From positions 54,544 to 118,543 of the forward strand of contig DATNQN010000147.1 in NCBI GenBank assembly GCA_036703985.1: a stretch of 64,000 bases of DNA, read 5' to 3'. The position numbers and the translations under genes were made by a program. The notes beneath the pieces were generated by a model, which was not told where the DNA came from, did no database searches, and worked only from the letters and a program-made list of their open reading frames with translations. The stretch comes from Leptolyngbyaceae cyanobacterium. GTDB lineage: Bacteria > Cyanobacteriota > Cyanobacteriia > Cyanobacteriales > Aerosakkonemataceae. Shown here one piece after another: positions 21,400-31,942 of this stretch. Position 1 is the stretch's first letter. The number at the start of each line of letters is the position of its first letter.

Positions 21400-21846
21400 T
21401 TACTGCTGCCCCAGCGTACTAGTAAGATATTGATTAACATCCATTAACATTTGCTTACTCGGTTCGTAAGTAATTAGCGTTAACGCTTTTTCATAATCAG
21501 CCCAAATATAATTTTGAATTTCTTCTTCTTGCGGTTTAACTAGATCGGATTGTACAAATGCAGGAAAATACGTAACGGTTTTATCAAATGTTTGCGCTTT
21601 GCGAGTAAAAGTGTAGCTTTCCGAAAACGAAACACCCTCTAATAACTCGTAATTAGAAATTCCAGTTTCTTCCACGAATTCGCGGCAACCAGCTTGCAGG
21701 GGAGATTCGCCGGGATTGGCGTGTCCTTTAGGAAATGCCCAGTGTCCGGCTTTGTGCTGAACTAGCAAAAATAAGTAAGTTTCTCCTTGACGCAAAATTG
21801 GGATAACGCCAAATGATTCATCTTTACTTCTATTGGATTCGCTCAT
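21400..21846 (-). CDS. Nudix hydrolase
   Basis: A 148-residue Nudix protein with a complete box: G(x5)E(x7)REFVEETGI in GHANPGESPLQAGCREFVEETG. The N-terminal GVIPILRQGETYLFLLVQHKAGHWAFPKG resembles the bis(5'-nucleosyl)-tetraphosphatase (Ap4A hydrolase) group. The exact substrate is not certain. Confidence 0.88.
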   Translation of the reverse strand: MSESNRSKDESFGVIPILRQGETYLFLLVQHKAGHWAFPKGHANPGESPLQAGCREFVEETGISNYELLEGVSFSESYTFTRKAQTFDKTVTYFPAFVQSDLVKPQEEEIQNYIWADYEKALTLITYEPSKQMLMDVNQYLTSTLGQQ

Positions 21847-21955
21847 CTTATTTCGCTGTACATGGGGAATTTTGGGTAGATTAACCTTAATATAGACTAA
21901 TTTCTACCCTAATTATGCCGTAAAGCCAATTCTTCAATCTAAAATCGAGTGGTGA

Positions 21956-22759
21956 TTAACCAAATTTTCCTCTTACGTAGTCTTCTGTCTGCTTCTTAGC
22001 GGGATTAGTAAAAATGGTTTTCGTTTCATTAAACTCAATGATTTCTCCTATGTACATAAAAGCCGTATAATCAGAAACCCGTGCGGCTTGCTGCATACTG
22101 TGAGTGACGATTAAAATGGTTACTTGTTCTGTCAGTTGTTCCATCAATTCTTCAATGCTCATAGTTGCGATCGGATCGATCGCAGATGTCGGCTCGTCAA
22201 ATAAAACGATTTCCGGATCGGTTGCTAAAGCACGAGCAATACACAAGCGTTGTTGTTGACCCCCTGAAAGATTATAAGCTCGCTCTTTTAAACGGTCTTT
22301 CACTTCATCCCACAGTGCAGCACCTCTTAAAGCTTTTTCCACCTTTTCATCCAGCACGCTGCGCTTATTTTCATTTCGCACTCGTAAACCATAAGCTACA
22401 TTTTCATAAATTGACTTAGGAAAAGGATTTGGCTTTTGGAATACCATACTAATTCTCATCCGCACTTCGATCGGATCGACCTTACGGCTCAGGATATTAA
22501 AACCCTCTGGTTCTAAAATAATTTCTCCTTCATAACGATTACCCGAATAAAGGTCGTGCATCCGATTAAAACACCGCAATAAGGTTGTTTTACCACATCC
22601 TGAAGGGCCGATCAGTGCGGTTACTTTTTTCTCGGCTAATACTAGATTGATGTTTTTCAATACTTTGGCAGAACCGTAGTAAAAGTTGAGATTTTTTACT
22701 TCAGCTTTCGGCTTAATCGCAATTGATTCTGTCATGGAATTAGATACTTGTTCTACCAT
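21956..22759 (-). CDS. pstB: phosphate ABC transporter ATPase PstB
   Basis: A 267-residue ABC ATPase of the high-affinity phosphate importer. It has Walker [10 protein letters not shown], the signature [15 protein letters not shown], Walker [13 protein letters not shown] and the PstB-typical segments [16 protein letters not shown] and [18 protein letters not shown] start at the ATG at 22759, which overlaps the end of pstA by seven bases as expected for a translationally coupled pst operon. The longer upstream frame is pstA sequence in another frame. Confidence 0.93.
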   Translation of the reverse strand: MVEQVSNSMTESIAIKPKAEVKNLNFYYGSAKVLKNINLVLAEKKVTALIGPSGCGKTTLLRCFNRMHDLYSGNRYEGEIILEPEGFNILSRKVDPIEVRMRISMVFQKPNPFPKSIYENVAYGLRVRNENKRSVLDEKVEKALRGAALWDEVKDRLKERAYNLSGGQQQRLCIARALATDPEIVLFDEPTSAIDPIATMSIEELMEQLTEQVTILIVTHSMQQAARVSDYTAFMYIGEIIEFNETKTIFTNPAKKQTEDYVRGKFG

Positions 22760-23670
22760 TTGATATTTTTCCGGAAGTGATAACGTAGGTAAATTGCTAA
22801 AGAGTTCATCGCTAGTGTCATCACAATTAACACGATCCCTGCTGCCGCTGCATTTAACTGAAATTCCGGCTCTGGACGAGAGACCCAATTAAACATTTGA
22901 ATCGGCATCACCGTGAAGGGAGACATCAGCCATGAAAAAGAAATATAGGGAAATTCACTTTTAATAGGAGCATCAGGTAAGAAAGCAATAAAAGTAAGCG
23001 CACCAATGGTAATAATCGGAGCAGTTTCCCCAATTGCTCGCGACAATCCAACAATCACACCAGTTAAAATGCCACCTCTTGAATAGGGTAAAATATGATC
23101 CCAAATCATTTGCCACTTGCTTGCTCCCATTGCATAAGCTGCTTCTCGAATACTATTAGGAATAGACCGCAAAGCCTCACGAGTAGTAACAATTACGATA
23201 GGCAAAATCAATAGCGCTAAAGTTAATCCCGCAGATAGAATACTTTCCCCTAAATTAAATTTATAAACAAACAAGCCTAAAGCCAATAAGCCATAAATTA
23301 TGGAAGGGACACCAGCTAAATTAGTAACATTGATTTCTATTAAATCGGCAATCCAATTCTTTTGGGCATATTCTTCCAAATAAATGGCTGCTGCTACTCC
23401 TAGTGGAATAGCGGCGAGTCCAGTTACCAACATTACTAAAGTTGTTCCTACCCAAGCAGAAAGGATACCTGCTGCTTCCGGTCTATAAGAAGGAAATGAA
23501 GTAAAGAATTCCCAGGAAATACGCGGTAATCCTTCAACGCATAAATCGATAATTAATGCTAGTAAAGTAATGATACCTACCAGCATAGATAACAAACCGA
23601 GCGTCGCAAAAATCTTATCCCAAAGTTTTTTACGAACAATAATTTTTCTGATTTTTTCTAAATTGTTCAT
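22753..23670 (-). CDS. pstA: phosphate ABC transporter permease PstA
   Basis: A 305-residue inner-membrane permease with six predicted hydrophobic segments and the permease loop [29 protein letters not shown] (EAA motif). Pairs with PstC to form the phosphate channel. I start at the ATG at 23670. Downstream end overlaps the pstB start. Confidence 0.92.
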   Translation of the reverse strand: MNNLEKIRKIIVRKKLWDKIFATLGLLSMLVGIITLLALIIDLCVEGLPRISWEFFTSFPSYRPEAAGILSAWVGTTLVMLVTGLAAIPLGVAAAIYLEEYAQKNWIADLIEINVTNLAGVPSIIYGLLALGLFVYKFNLGESILSAGLTLALLILPIVIVTTREALRSIPNSIREAAYAMGASKWQMIWDHILPYSRGGILTGVIVGLSRAIGETAPIITIGALTFIAFLPDAPIKSEFPYISFSWLMSPFTVMPIQMFNWVSRPEPEFQLNAAAAGIVLIVMTLAMNSLAIYLRYHFRKNIKW

Positions 23671-23750
23671 AGCGATTAGTTGATAGTAGTATGCTATCAT
23701 TCATTATTTATCATCTTTGGATTTACCAAGGAAAAATCACGAATGAAGAA

Positions 23751-24680
23751 TTAATAAATTTCTCGATAACGCTTGCTCAAGAAATGGCCTACTATATTGA
23801 GCAATAAAGTAATTAAAACCAGGGTAATACCAGCAGCGAAAATTGTTTGATATTCAATAGTACCGTGCGGTAAATCCCCCAAACTTACTTGTACGATGTA
23901 AGCGGTAATGGTAGCAGCAGGTTCCATCGGGTTCCAAGTGAGATTTGGTTGCAAACCTGCTGCGATCGCAACTACCATTGTTTCGCCAACAGCCCTAGAA
24001 ATTCCCAAAATGTAAGCAGCCGAAATCCCAGAAATAGCCGCTGGAAATACCACCCACAAAGCTGTATGCAAGCGCGTTGCCCCCATTGCAAAAGAGCCTT
24101 CTCTTAACTGCACTGGTACCGCACGCATCGCATCTTCACTCACCGAACTAACATAAGGTATAATCATTACTCCCATGACCAGCCCCGCACTCAACATATT
24201 AAACCCCGGTAAATCCGGCAATAATTTTTGCAACATGGGAGTAACGAATACCAGTGCAAAATAACCGTAAACTACAGTAGGAATTCCTGCTAGTAACTCC
24301 AAACAAGGCTTGACTATTTCTCGGAGACGGTTATCGGCAAATTCGCTGAGATAAATTGCCGAAATCGTGCCTAGAGGTACTGCTACCATTAATGCTACTG
24401 CTGTCGTAACTAAAGTCCCTGAAACCAAAGGCCAAATACCGTAGTGTGCATCAGAAAATAAAGGCGTCCATTGAGGATCGGTAAGAAATTCCCACAGAGA
24501 AACTTTCTGGAAAAAAATTATCGACTCGGAAACCAAAATATAAAGAATTGCAAAGGTAGTTGCCACACAGGAAAAAGCCGCTAAAAACAATAAAGATTCA
24601 ATTATTTTTTCTAATAAATTCCTTCTGAATCTACTAGAAATACCTGCTTGTTTTGATATTTTAAGTGGTTGAACAGTCAT
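23751..24680 (-). CDS. pstC: phosphate ABC transporter permease PstC
   Basis: A 309-residue permease with six hydrophobic segments. The EAA loop reads EDAMRAVPVQLREGSFAMGATRLHTALWVVFPAA and the cytoplasmic GIPTVVYGYFALVFVTP segment is typical of PstC. It lies between pstS and pstA on the same strand and is separated from pstS by a 165-base gap containing a strong hairpin. Confidence 0.92.
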   Translation of the reverse strand: MTVQPLKISKQAGISSRFRRNLLEKIIESLLFLAAFSCVATTFAILYILVSESIIFFQKVSLWEFLTDPQWTPLFSDAHYGIWPLVSGTLVTTAVALMVAVPLGTISAIYLSEFADNRLREIVKPCLELLAGIPTVVYGYFALVFVTPMLQKLLPDLPGFNMLSAGLVMGVMIIPYVSSVSEDAMRAVPVQLREGSFAMGATRLHTALWVVFPAAISGISAAYILGISRAVGETMVVAIAAGLQPNLTWNPMEPAATITAYIVQVSLGDLPHGTIEYQTIFAAGITLVLITLLLNIVGHFLSKRYREIY

Positions 24681-24752
24681 TTTGTTTGCGATTTTAAATT
24701 GAATTCACCGAATCTATTACCCGCTTTAGAGCGTATCAATTATAAAGATTTG

Positions 24753-24797
24753 GCGATTAGCAGTAATAATTTACTAACTGCTAATCGCTGCTTTTTT
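24753..24797. promoter_or_regulatory. strong hairpin between pstS and pstC
   Basis: A 12-bp inverted repeat (GCGATTAGCAGT / ACTGCTAATCGC) with a 12-base loop, followed on the plus strand by a run of seven T. The T-run is on the wrong side for terminating pst transcription. In the pst mRNA the stem more likely protects the pstS 3' end or partially uncouples pstS from pstCAB. A smaller hairpin (CCAGACAA / TTGTCTGG, 24833-24855) covers the last codons of pstS. Confidence 0.5.
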
Positions 24798-24845
24798 TAC
24801 AAGCAATTCGCCAATGGTGAGGGTGTTGTTTTTCCAGACAAAGTT

Positions 24846-25865
24846 TTATTGTCTGGCTTCCCGTTGGAGTAGTTGCTGAATAGTTAATCCCACTGGAGCA
24901 TCACCAGCAAAAACAGTACCGAGTTTGCGATTTTGGAAATGTTGACTGGCAATACTGTAAGCTTGGGCTGGCAAGGGAACGTACTTCACTACTGGCACTA
25001 ACCGAGGCGCATTACTCATATAAAAGTTGATAAAATCTCTTACTTCAGCCCGTTGTGCAGCTTTAGCATTTACATAAATGAAAACAGGCCGAGACAGTGG
25101 TTTATAAGAACCATTTTCAACTGTTTGACGAGAAGGTAATACGCCATTAATCGCTACTGCTTTGAGTCGGCTTTTATTAGCTTCATAGTAAGCATAACCG
25201 AAGTAGCCTAAAGCATTGCGATCGCGACTCACACCTTGTACTAATACGTTGTCATCTTCGCTGGCTGTATAATCACCCCGGCTAGACTTAGATTTACCAA
25301 CCACCGCTTCTGTAAAATAATCAAAAGTACCAGAATCAGCCCCTGGCCCAAATAGCTTCAACGGTGCATCGGGCCATCCCTGACGCACCTGATTCCACTT
25401 AGTTACTGTCCCCTGTGCGCCCGGTTGCCATATCTTCTTCAGTTCGGCAACACTTATATTAGTAGCCCAGTTATTTTGCGGGTTGACTACTACTGTCAGG
25501 GCATCATAAGCTACTGGCAGTTCTATAAATTGAATGCCTGCTGCTCTACAAGCCTGCAACTCTTCTGCCAAAATTGGTCTTGATGCGTTAGATATATCTG
25601 TTTCTCCACGGCAGAACTTTTTGAAACCGCCACCCGTTCCAGAAATCCCAACGGTTACTCTAATTGCGTTTCTTCTTGCCCGTTGAAACTCTTCTGCTAC
25701 TGCTGCACTAATTGGATAAACAGTACTCGACCCGTCCATTTTGATTAAGCTAGGACTTTGGGACTTGACAGAAGATACGGATATACCAATGGTGGTAGCT
25801 AAAACTGCCGCAATACCTACAAAACTAAAGAGGTTTGGCTTGAACTTAAGCTTATTCACCACCAT
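24846..25865 (-). CDS. pstS: periplasmic phosphate-binding protein PstS
   Basis: A 339-residue secreted binding protein. The N-terminus has basic residues then a hydrophobic signal segment ([21 protein letters not shown]), followed by [21 protein letters not shown], which is the PstS/SphX phosphate-binding loop, and [26 protein letters not shown]. First gene of the pstS-C-A-B cluster and preceded by a Pho box. Confidence 0.92.
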   Translation of the reverse strand: MVVNKLKFKPNLFSFVGIAAVLATTIGISVSSVKSQSPSLIKMDGSSTVYPISAAVAEEFQRARRNAIRVTVGISGTGGGFKKFCRGETDISNASRPILAEELQACRAAGIQFIELPVAYDALTVVVNPQNNWATNISVAELKKIWQPGAQGTVTKWNQVRQGWPDAPLKLFGPGADSGTFDYFTEAVVGKSKSSRGDYTASEDDNVLVQGVSRDRNALGYFGYAYYEANKSRLKAVAINGVLPSRQTVENGSYKPLSRPVFIYVNAKAAQRAEVRDFINFYMSNAPRLVPVVKYVPLPAQAYSIASQHFQNRKLGTVFAGDAPVGLTIQQLLQREARQ

Positions 25866-25978
25866 ACTTTTTACTCCCTGACGCTATGCGTCATCTAAAT
25901 CTGACCTTAGTAAGATAGCGGTTGATGGTTAAGCTAATATAATTAAATTTTATGAAAAAATTAAGTTTTATGCTTAAA

Positions 25979-26008
25979 AGGTTATATAAAAGTTAAGTAT
26001 TGGTTAAT
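25979..26008 (-). promoter_or_regulatory. Pho box upstream of pstS
   Basis: On the minus strand three 8-base repeats occur with exact 3-base spacing: ATTAACCA, CTTAACTT, TATAACCT (26008 down to 25979). This matches the cyanobacterial Pho box pattern of CTTAACCT-like octamers in an 11-base register, bound by SphR/PhoB-type regulators under phosphate limitation. It lies about 115-145 bases upstream of the pstS start. Confidence 0.75.
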
Positions 26009-26590
26009 AGGTATTCGATCGAGAAATCTTACTTTGGTGAGAATAAAGTACAGAACGCAATTGGCAAAAAGTATTCAGTAATTTGTGTCAACCTGTTTCT
26101 TTTTTTACACAAGTTTGCAAAACTTAGGGAAAATTATCCTTGAATGACGCGAGATTTGGAAGAACGGGATTATTTACCCGCGCGATCGAGATGCGATCGC
26201 GGATACCAATAAAATGGTTGACCGTAGGAGTACTCGTTTTTCCCTGATTCGCCAGTAACTAATGCGTATTTAGATCGGCAAGCGAATAAAATGGGTATAA
26301 TATTTTTTTCCTTTAGTTCGGCTGAGATTTTTCTCGATTGATTTAGTGTAATAGTCGCTGACTTAAAAATTAAAGTTTAAACATAAAAAATGAGTCGAAA
26401 TTGTCAATAATAAATTTGCGATCGCTTTTCTGGTTCGGGGGGTTACAATAGGCAAGCACTCCAAATAACAACTGAAAAAATGGTGAAAAGTATTGGTGTT
26501 ATAATAGTCTGCGATCGGGAGTACTCAAAACCAAAATCGACAAAAAATACCGATAATTTTTAAATTTTTAATGGTTAAGTTTTAACTGTC
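26009..26590. other. intergenic region between pst operon and scpB
   Basis: About 580 bases separating divergent transcription units. The left end adjoins the Pho box. It contains several HIP1 sites and no gene or RNA that I can support. Confidence 0.5.
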
Positions 26591-27118
26591 ATGCCTGTTC
26601 GTTTAGCAACTCAAATCGAAGCAATTCTCTACTTAAAAGGACAACCTCTTTCTATTTCAACAATCGCGGAATACGCCGGCTGTAGCAAGGACGAAGTGGA
26701 AGAAGCACTGCTGGAACTGATGGCTGACTACGCCCATCGAGACAGTGCCTTGGAAGTGGTAGAAACCTCCGATGGTTACTGCCTGCAACTACGATCGTCT
26801 TTTCAAAGTTTAATACAAAACATTATCCCACCGGAAATAGGAGTGGGCGCTTTGCGGACACTAGCGGCGATCGCTCTCAAAGGGCCGATCAGCCAAACCG
26901 AATTAGTCGATCTGCGAGGTTCGGGAGCTTACCAACAAGTGCAAGAACTAGTAGAGTCAGGGTATATCCGCAAGCGCCGACAAGCAGACGGACGTTCCTA
27001 CTGGCTACAGGTAACCGAAAAATTCCATCAATATTTTCAAATAGACCAACTCCCCCAGCCATTCGATCGTCCCGTTGAGCCTTCCGGGAACGAGGGGGGT
27101 GAGAGGATGACCGGGTAA
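26591..27118 (+). CDS. scpB: chromosome segregation protein ScpB
   Basis: A 175-residue ScpB, the winged-helix kleisin-associated subunit that works with SMC and ScpA in chromosome condensation. Signature segments are IEAILYLKGQPLSI, ALRTLAAIALKGPISQTELVDLRG and VQELVESGYIRKRRQADGRSYWLQVTEKF. The length and domain order are normal for cyanobacteria. It stands alone. Confidence 0.9.
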   Translation: MPVRLATQIEAILYLKGQPLSISTIAEYAGCSKDEVEEALLELMADYAHRDSALEVVETSDGYCLQLRSSFQSLIQNIIPPEIGVGALRTLAAIALKGPISQTELVDLRGSGAYQQVQELVESGYIRKRRQADGRSYWLQVTEKFHQYFQIDQLPQPFDRPVEPSGNEGGERMTG

Positions 27119-27286
27119 CGGGGTGATGGAAGAAAAATTTTTTACTTCAGAATTCATCCTTCATCCTTCATCCTTCCCCATTGTTCGGTATTCTCTTCCC
27201 CAGAGGTACGGATTACGCCTGCGATCGGATCTGCTAACCGATCTGGATCGTATAGATTAGTAGTAAGTCAAATATCTACGATCATC

Positions 27287-27655
27287 ATGGTCTTTAACCC
27301 TGACTTTCTTTCTTCAGGTACTGAAGATGGGCAAGCAAATGCCCTCTTAACATATTTACAACACCAACCCCCGGAGGTTCTAGCCCGTGTAGCCAAAGCC
27401 GCCAGTCCAGAAATTAAACAAATTATTTCTCAAAACGTACAAGGTCTGGTAGGAATGTTACCGGGCGAGCATTTTAACGTACAAATTACTACAGATCGGG
27501 AAAACCTGGCAGGGCTGCTAGCTTCCGCCATGATGACAGGGTATTTTCTCCGTCAGATGGAGCAAAGGATGCAGCTAGAGGAGTCGTTATTAGGCTCCAT
27601 GTCTCTATCACGAGATGCAGCAGACCGGGAAAAGTCAAATGATACAGACCTATAG
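27287..27655 (+). CDS. DUF760 family protein
   Basis: A 122-residue protein of the DUF760 family, found in cyanobacteria and plastids. Core: LLTYLQHQPPEVLARVAKAASPEIKQIISQNVQGLVGMLPGEHFNVQITTDRENLAGLLASAMMTGYFLR. No catalytic motif; role unknown, probably related to thylakoid or plastid-type physiology. Confidence 0.8.
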   Translation: MVFNPDFLSSGTEDGQANALLTYLQHQPPEVLARVAKAASPEIKQIISQNVQGLVGMLPGEHFNVQITTDRENLAGLLASAMMTGYFLRQMEQRMQLEESLLGSMSLSRDAADREKSNDTDL

Positions 27656-27686
27656 CTGCTGAACTAGCCTGTTGGAGGCTCTCCGT

Positions 27687-28892
27687 TTACTCGATCGGAA
27701 AAGGTGCAGGCTGCACTTTAATGGCGATCTTTTGGCCATTGCGGTTAATTTCCAGCGTTAAGGGAGCCCCAATAGAGCTAGATTCGACAACTTGCTGAAC
27801 TGCCGACGCTTCTGTTACGGGGATACCTTCAATTTTTTGAATCACGTCACCTTGGCGTAAGCCCGCTCGGTCGGCAGGGGAATTTTCGATCACCCTCACG
27901 ATCGCAACTCCCTCATTCTGGCTGATTTTGATATTGCTCTCCCGATTCAACTGTTCTTTGAGGGCAGAATTGATACCGACCATTTGAATTCCCAAATAAG
28001 GATGGTCAGCACGACCTTTCGTAAATAGTTGATTAGCAATCCGTCGTGCCGTTTGAATGGGAATCGCAAATCCTAAACCTTGGGCACCAGCGCGAATCGC
28101 CGTATTAATACCGATCACTTCGCCGCGATCGTTGAGTAAAGGCCCACCAGAATTACCGGGGTTGATCGCCGCATCAGTTTGGATGAAATTCACTCGCTTG
28201 TCCGGGACGCCAACTTGAGAACTAGAGCGACCCAGAGCGCTGATAATACCCACAGTTACAGTATTATCCAAACCCAAGGGATTGCCGATCGCGATCGCCC
28301 ACTCACCCGGAACCAAATTTTGCGACTCTCCCAAATATGCCGTCGGCAAATTCTTCAAATTAATTTTCACTGCTGCCACATCAGTCAGCGGGTCAACGCC
28401 AACTACGCGCCCATCCAAAGCACGACCATCCTTAAGAGTTACTCTAACGATATCGGCTCCCGCTACCACATGGGCATTAGTAATGATACGACCATCAGAA
28501 CTAAGAATAAATCCCGAACCAGTACCCCTTTCAACGTGTTCTTCCGGTGGAGTTGGCGCTTCTTGACCAAAAAACCCTTTAAAAAAAGGGTTTTTAAACA
28601 CATCCGGCACTCTATTTGTCACCTTGCGAGCAGCATCGATCCGGACTACGGCGGGGCCCACTTTTTTGACAGCCTCGGCAATAAAATTATCATTATTGTA
28701 TGGAATGCCACCGATTCTCGGAATGGGATTGCTCTGAGGAGGAAGTGGTTGCTGTAGCATTGGCGGCATCACTGAGGAGGTTTCTTGGAAAGGGCTATCT
28801 GCTTGCAAATAGCGACTGCCCAATACTCCTACACCACCGCCAATACTTAGCAATGTTAAATAAAGAGTCAGTTGTTTAAAAGTAAAACTCAT
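27687..28892 (-). CDS. HtrA/Deg serine protease
   Basis: A 401-residue Deg-type protease (HhoA/HhoB/HtrA group of cyanobacteria). A hydrophobic N-terminal segment directs export. Catalytic triad: His in TNAHVVAG, Asp in DPLTDVAAVKI, Ser in NPGNSGGPLLN. A single C-terminal PDZ domain (about residues 300-395) carries ENSPADRAGLRQGDVIQKI. I chose the ATG at 28892; starts at 28913 (ATG) and 28919 (GTG) are possible. It acts in the periplasm or thylakoid lumen in protein quality control. Confidence 0.9.
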   Translation of the reverse strand: MSFTFKQLTLYLTLLSIGGGVGVLGSRYLQADSPFQETSSVMPPMLQQPLPPQSNPIPRIGGIPYNNDNFIAEAVKKVGPAVVRIDAARKVTNRVPDVFKNPFFKGFFGQEAPTPPEEHVERGTGSGFILSSDGRIITNAHVVAGADIVRVTLKDGRALDGRVVGVDPLTDVAAVKINLKNLPTAYLGESQNLVPGEWAIAIGNPLGLDNTVTVGIISALGRSSSQVGVPDKRVNFIQTDAAINPGNSGGPLLNDRGEVIGINTAIRAGAQGLGFAIPIQTARRIANQLFTKGRADHPYLGIQMVGINSALKEQLNRESNIKISQNEGVAIVRVIENSPADRAGLRQGDVIQKIEGIPVTEASAVQQVVESSSIGAPLTLEINRNGQKIAIKVQPAPFPIE

Positions 28893-29184
28893 GGTGGTTG
28901 GCAACAGCAACATTGTCACAAGTGATTAAATCTAATGTAGCCTGTTCTTAGCGATCGGCTCACCTTTCCAGTGAGAGAAACCTCTTACCTCAAACAAAGA
29001 CTAACAACCAGATGTAGAGCTAAAGAAAAAAATTTCACATCTTTATGCTAGGCTAATTTCCTCTAGGCAACTAACTTAAAATTTCTTCATCATTACTCAT
29101 TTGTCATCAGTTTTTAACTGAACGAGATAACCGACAAGTGACTGTTAAGCTAATCACAAATAAAAATTGACTATTATCGATCCG

Positions 29185-30099
29185 ATGATAATTGACCGAA
29201 GACAACAAACACTGCTATCCCTATTGCTGTGGCTGGCGATCTTTTTTTTGGAAAACAAAACAAATTTCGCGCAAACAACCCCTAACAACCAAAATTGCCC
29301 CGCCCCAGCTTTATCTCGCCTCAAAAAACATATAGTTGCTGCTGGCGAAACCCTCGAAAGTATCGCCAACCAATACAATCTCATCCCCGCTACTCTGATG
29401 GGAATGAACCCCGAATTGAGGCAAGGACAAGTACGTGCCGGAACTGAAGTGATCGTTCCCCCTTACAACGGCATCCGAGTAGAAGTGCCCGCACAGAGAA
29501 CTTGGCGAGATGTTGCCGAAGCCTATAAAATTCGTCCGGACTTAGTATATGAAATAAACGGTTGTCAGGAAAATCCGAGAGTAGTCTTTTTACCCGGGGT
29601 GAATTGGTCGCCTGCGGGTAACGATGTTGCATCGGGCAACCCAGTTTTAACTGGCTATCCATTACCTGCTGTAGCGCCCGTAATTTTTGGCTTTGGTTGG
29701 CGGGTTCACCCACTAACGGGTAAAGTAATCTTCCACAGTGGTTTAGATTTACAAGCGACACCAGGTACGCCAGTTTTGACCGCCGGAGACGGTACAGTTG
29801 CTTTTGCCGGTCAAAGAGACGGTTATGGTAACTTAATCGTGATCAATCATCAAGAAGGGCTGCAAACCCGCTACGCCCATTTAGAAACTATTAAAGTATC
29901 TACCGGACAAAAAATTAAACAGGGTATGCAACTGGGAACTGTTGGTTCCACTGGCAACCCTGATACTAAAACTCCTCATTTACATTTTGAGGTTCGCTAT
30001 AACTCCGATCTAGGTTGGGTAGCAGAAGACCCCACTCCTTATATCCAAGTCGCAAACGGGCAAAACAATCGGGTTTTTTCAACCCAAAATTCTCCTTGA
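29185..30099 (+). CDS. LysM-M23 family peptidase
   Basis: A 304-residue exported peptidase. After a hydrophobic leader comes a LysM-like region (HIVAAGETLESIANQYNLIPATLMGMNPEL), then an M23 lysostaphin-type domain with zinc ligands in HSGLDL and HLHFEVRY. Such proteins cut peptidoglycan cross-links or, when degenerate, activate amidases; here the ligand residues are all present. The upstream TTG at 29167 would add six residues; I use ATG. Confidence 0.87.
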   Translation: MIIDRRQQTLLSLLLWLAIFFLENKTNFAQTTPNNQNCPAPALSRLKKHIVAAGETLESIANQYNLIPATLMGMNPELRQGQVRAGTEVIVPPYNGIRVEVPAQRTWRDVAEAYKIRPDLVYEINGCQENPRVVFLPGVNWSPAGNDVASGNPVLTGYPLPAVAPVIFGFGWRVHPLTGKVIFHSGLDLQATPGTPVLTAGDGTVAFAGQRDGYGNLIVINHQEGLQTRYAHLETIKVSTGQKIKQGMQLGTVGSTGNPDTKTPHLHFEVRYNSDLGWVAEDPTPYIQVANGQNNRVFSTQNSP

Positions 30100-30183
30100 A
30101 AGGGATGGGGAGATGGGGGGATGGGGGATAGATAAAATAAGGTTATTTTTCATCCTTTACCCTTCATCTTTCATCCTCCATCA

Positions 30184-31611
30184 TTACGGAGTAACGGTTT
30201 TTGCCAACTCTGGCTGTGACTCGTCGGGCGATGGTTCGGAGTCTCCCACGAGAGAACGGTATAATTTGTCGTACTCTTGGGCTGACTTATCCCAACTGAA
30301 GTCCATCCGCATACCTCGTTGTTGGAGTTCCCGCCATTGTGGTTTATAGCGGAAGCTTTCCCAAGCCCGTACCATACTGGTATAAAGGTCTAACGGTTCA
30401 TAGCGATCGAAGCAGAAACCAGTACCTTCATTGTTCATTGGCTCGTGGTGAGAGACGGTATCGACTAAGCCACCCGTCCGACGCACGATCGGTATACAGC
30501 CGTAGCGCATTGCCAGCATTTGGCTGATGCCGCAGGGTTCAAAGCGGCTAGGCATCAAGAAAGCATCAGTACCGGCGTAAATACGTCTAGCTAAAGAGTC
30601 GCTTTGCAGGATGTAAGCAGACATCCGACCGCGATACCGAGTAGCAATTTGCCACATTTGGTTTTCGTAGTACGGATCGCCCAAACCTAAAACAACGAAT
30701 TGTGCATCCGTATAGGCCATAAACCGATCTAAAACTTGAATAATTAGATCGATGCCTTTCTGCTCTACCAAGCGCGACACCAAGCCAATTAGAAAGGCGT
30801 TGCCGTTCACCTCCAAACCCAATTCTTCTTGGAGAGATACTTTGTTAAAGCGACGATCTTCGATCGTATCGGCAGTGAAATTTTTCGCTATATGCTTGTC
30901 AGTAGCCGGATCGTAACTTTGGTTATCGATACCGTTGAGGATGCCGCTTAGCTTGCCACTGACGTAGGATAACAAGCCTTCGAGTTGTTCCCCGTAAGCA
31001 GGAGTCTTAATCTGGTCGGCATAAGTAGGAGAAACCGTGTTTACCTTGTCGGCAAACTGAACGGCAGCAGCCATTGTATTGTGACCCTGCATATACCAGG
31101 GAACCCAAGTAAACTGTTCTAACCGCCAGCGCCACGGCCCTTGATAGGCCAAATTGTGAATAGTAAAGACAGTTTTGATGTCGGGATCTTCGTGCATCCA
31201 GACTGGAATCATGCCAGTGTGCCAATCGTGGCAATGGATAATATCTGGCTTCCAGTAATTCCAGGCAAACTCAGCCGCTCCATTGGCAAACAACGTGAAC
31301 CGCCAATCTTCGTCTTCTCCGTAGTAGATGCGGCGCGGCCAAAACGCGGGGTGGCCAAACAGATACAACGGTACATCGCTATTAGGAAAGAGGGTTTCGT
31401 AGACAGCGAAGTTTTGCATCATCGCTGTGCCATACCAGATGGGCGCTTTTGGAATATCAATTTTGTCGGGCATAAAGCCGTAGTAGGGCATGAAAACCCG
31501 GACATCATGCCCCATTTTTTTTAGGACTTTGGGTAAGGCACCGACGACATCCCCCATGCCGCCTACTTTGGCCAGGGGTGCTGCTTCAGCTGCAACAAAT
31601 AGAATCCGCAT
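30184..31611 (-). CDS. glgA: glycogen/starch synthase GlgA
   Basis: A 475-residue GT5 glucosyltransferase that extends alpha-1,4-glucan from ADP-glucose. The N-terminal ADP-glucose loop reads [14 protein letters not shown] rather than the KTGGLADV of GlgA1, which marks the cyanobacterial GlgA2 type. The C-terminal domain has [21 protein letters not shown] [19 protein letters not shown] and the acidic E in EPCG. I start at the ATG at 31611. Single gene. Confidence 0.9.
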   Translation of the reverse strand: MRILFVAAEAAPLAKVGGMGDVVGALPKVLKKMGHDVRVFMPYYGFMPDKIDIPKAPIWYGTAMMQNFAVYETLFPNSDVPLYLFGHPAFWPRRIYYGEDEDWRFTLFANGAAEFAWNYWKPDIIHCHDWHTGMIPVWMHEDPDIKTVFTIHNLAYQGPWRWRLEQFTWVPWYMQGHNTMAAAVQFADKVNTVSPTYADQIKTPAYGEQLEGLLSYVSGKLSGILNGIDNQSYDPATDKHIAKNFTADTIEDRRFNKVSLQEELGLEVNGNAFLIGLVSRLVEQKGIDLIIQVLDRFMAYTDAQFVVLGLGDPYYENQMWQIATRYRGRMSAYILQSDSLARRIYAGTDAFLMPSRFEPCGISQMLAMRYGCIPIVRRTGGLVDTVSHHEPMNNEGTGFCFDRYEPLDLYTSMVRAWESFRYKPQWRELQQRGMRMDFSWDKSAQEYDKLYRSLVGDSEPSPDESQPELAKTVTP

Positions 31612-31942
31612 CTTAATTTTTAGCGTTCCCTGCAATGGTTTGTTACATGATACCGAGTCAGGGGATCGATGACACGCTTTCTCGATCGCAGGCTTTGGTT
31701 GCCCGCTACAGTTAAAGGGCTACGATCTTACCTGCTACGGTTGAAGGGCGGGAAAATCTTCGCCCACCCCCACAAGATATAACAGGATGTGTCTATAGAT
31801 GATTAAGAATGTTGGGGAGATAGGGGCAGGGGGAAAGGGAAAGGGAGAAATTTTTAACTCCTGAATTCTGACTCCTGACTTGGAGAATTCAGACTTCATC
31901 CTTCAGACTTCATCCTTCATCCTTTCCTAGCCCCTAGTCCCT
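31612..31942. other. intergenic region with CTTCATCC-type repeats
   Basis: About 330 bases between glgA and hemC. The part from about 31855 to 31925 holds short direct repeats of the kind GACTTCATCCTTCA and CTGAATTCTGACTCCTGA. Similar tracts occur at 27150-27178, 30149-30184 and (reversed) 41571-41640. This is a common intergenic repeat type in filamentous cyanobacteria. Confidence 0.6.

Noticed and set aside
23889..24107. Plus-strand open frame inside pstC
   Set aside because: It is a shadow of a strongly supported gene on the other strand; the same holds for the other frames opposite ubiD, glgA, tuf and the kinases.
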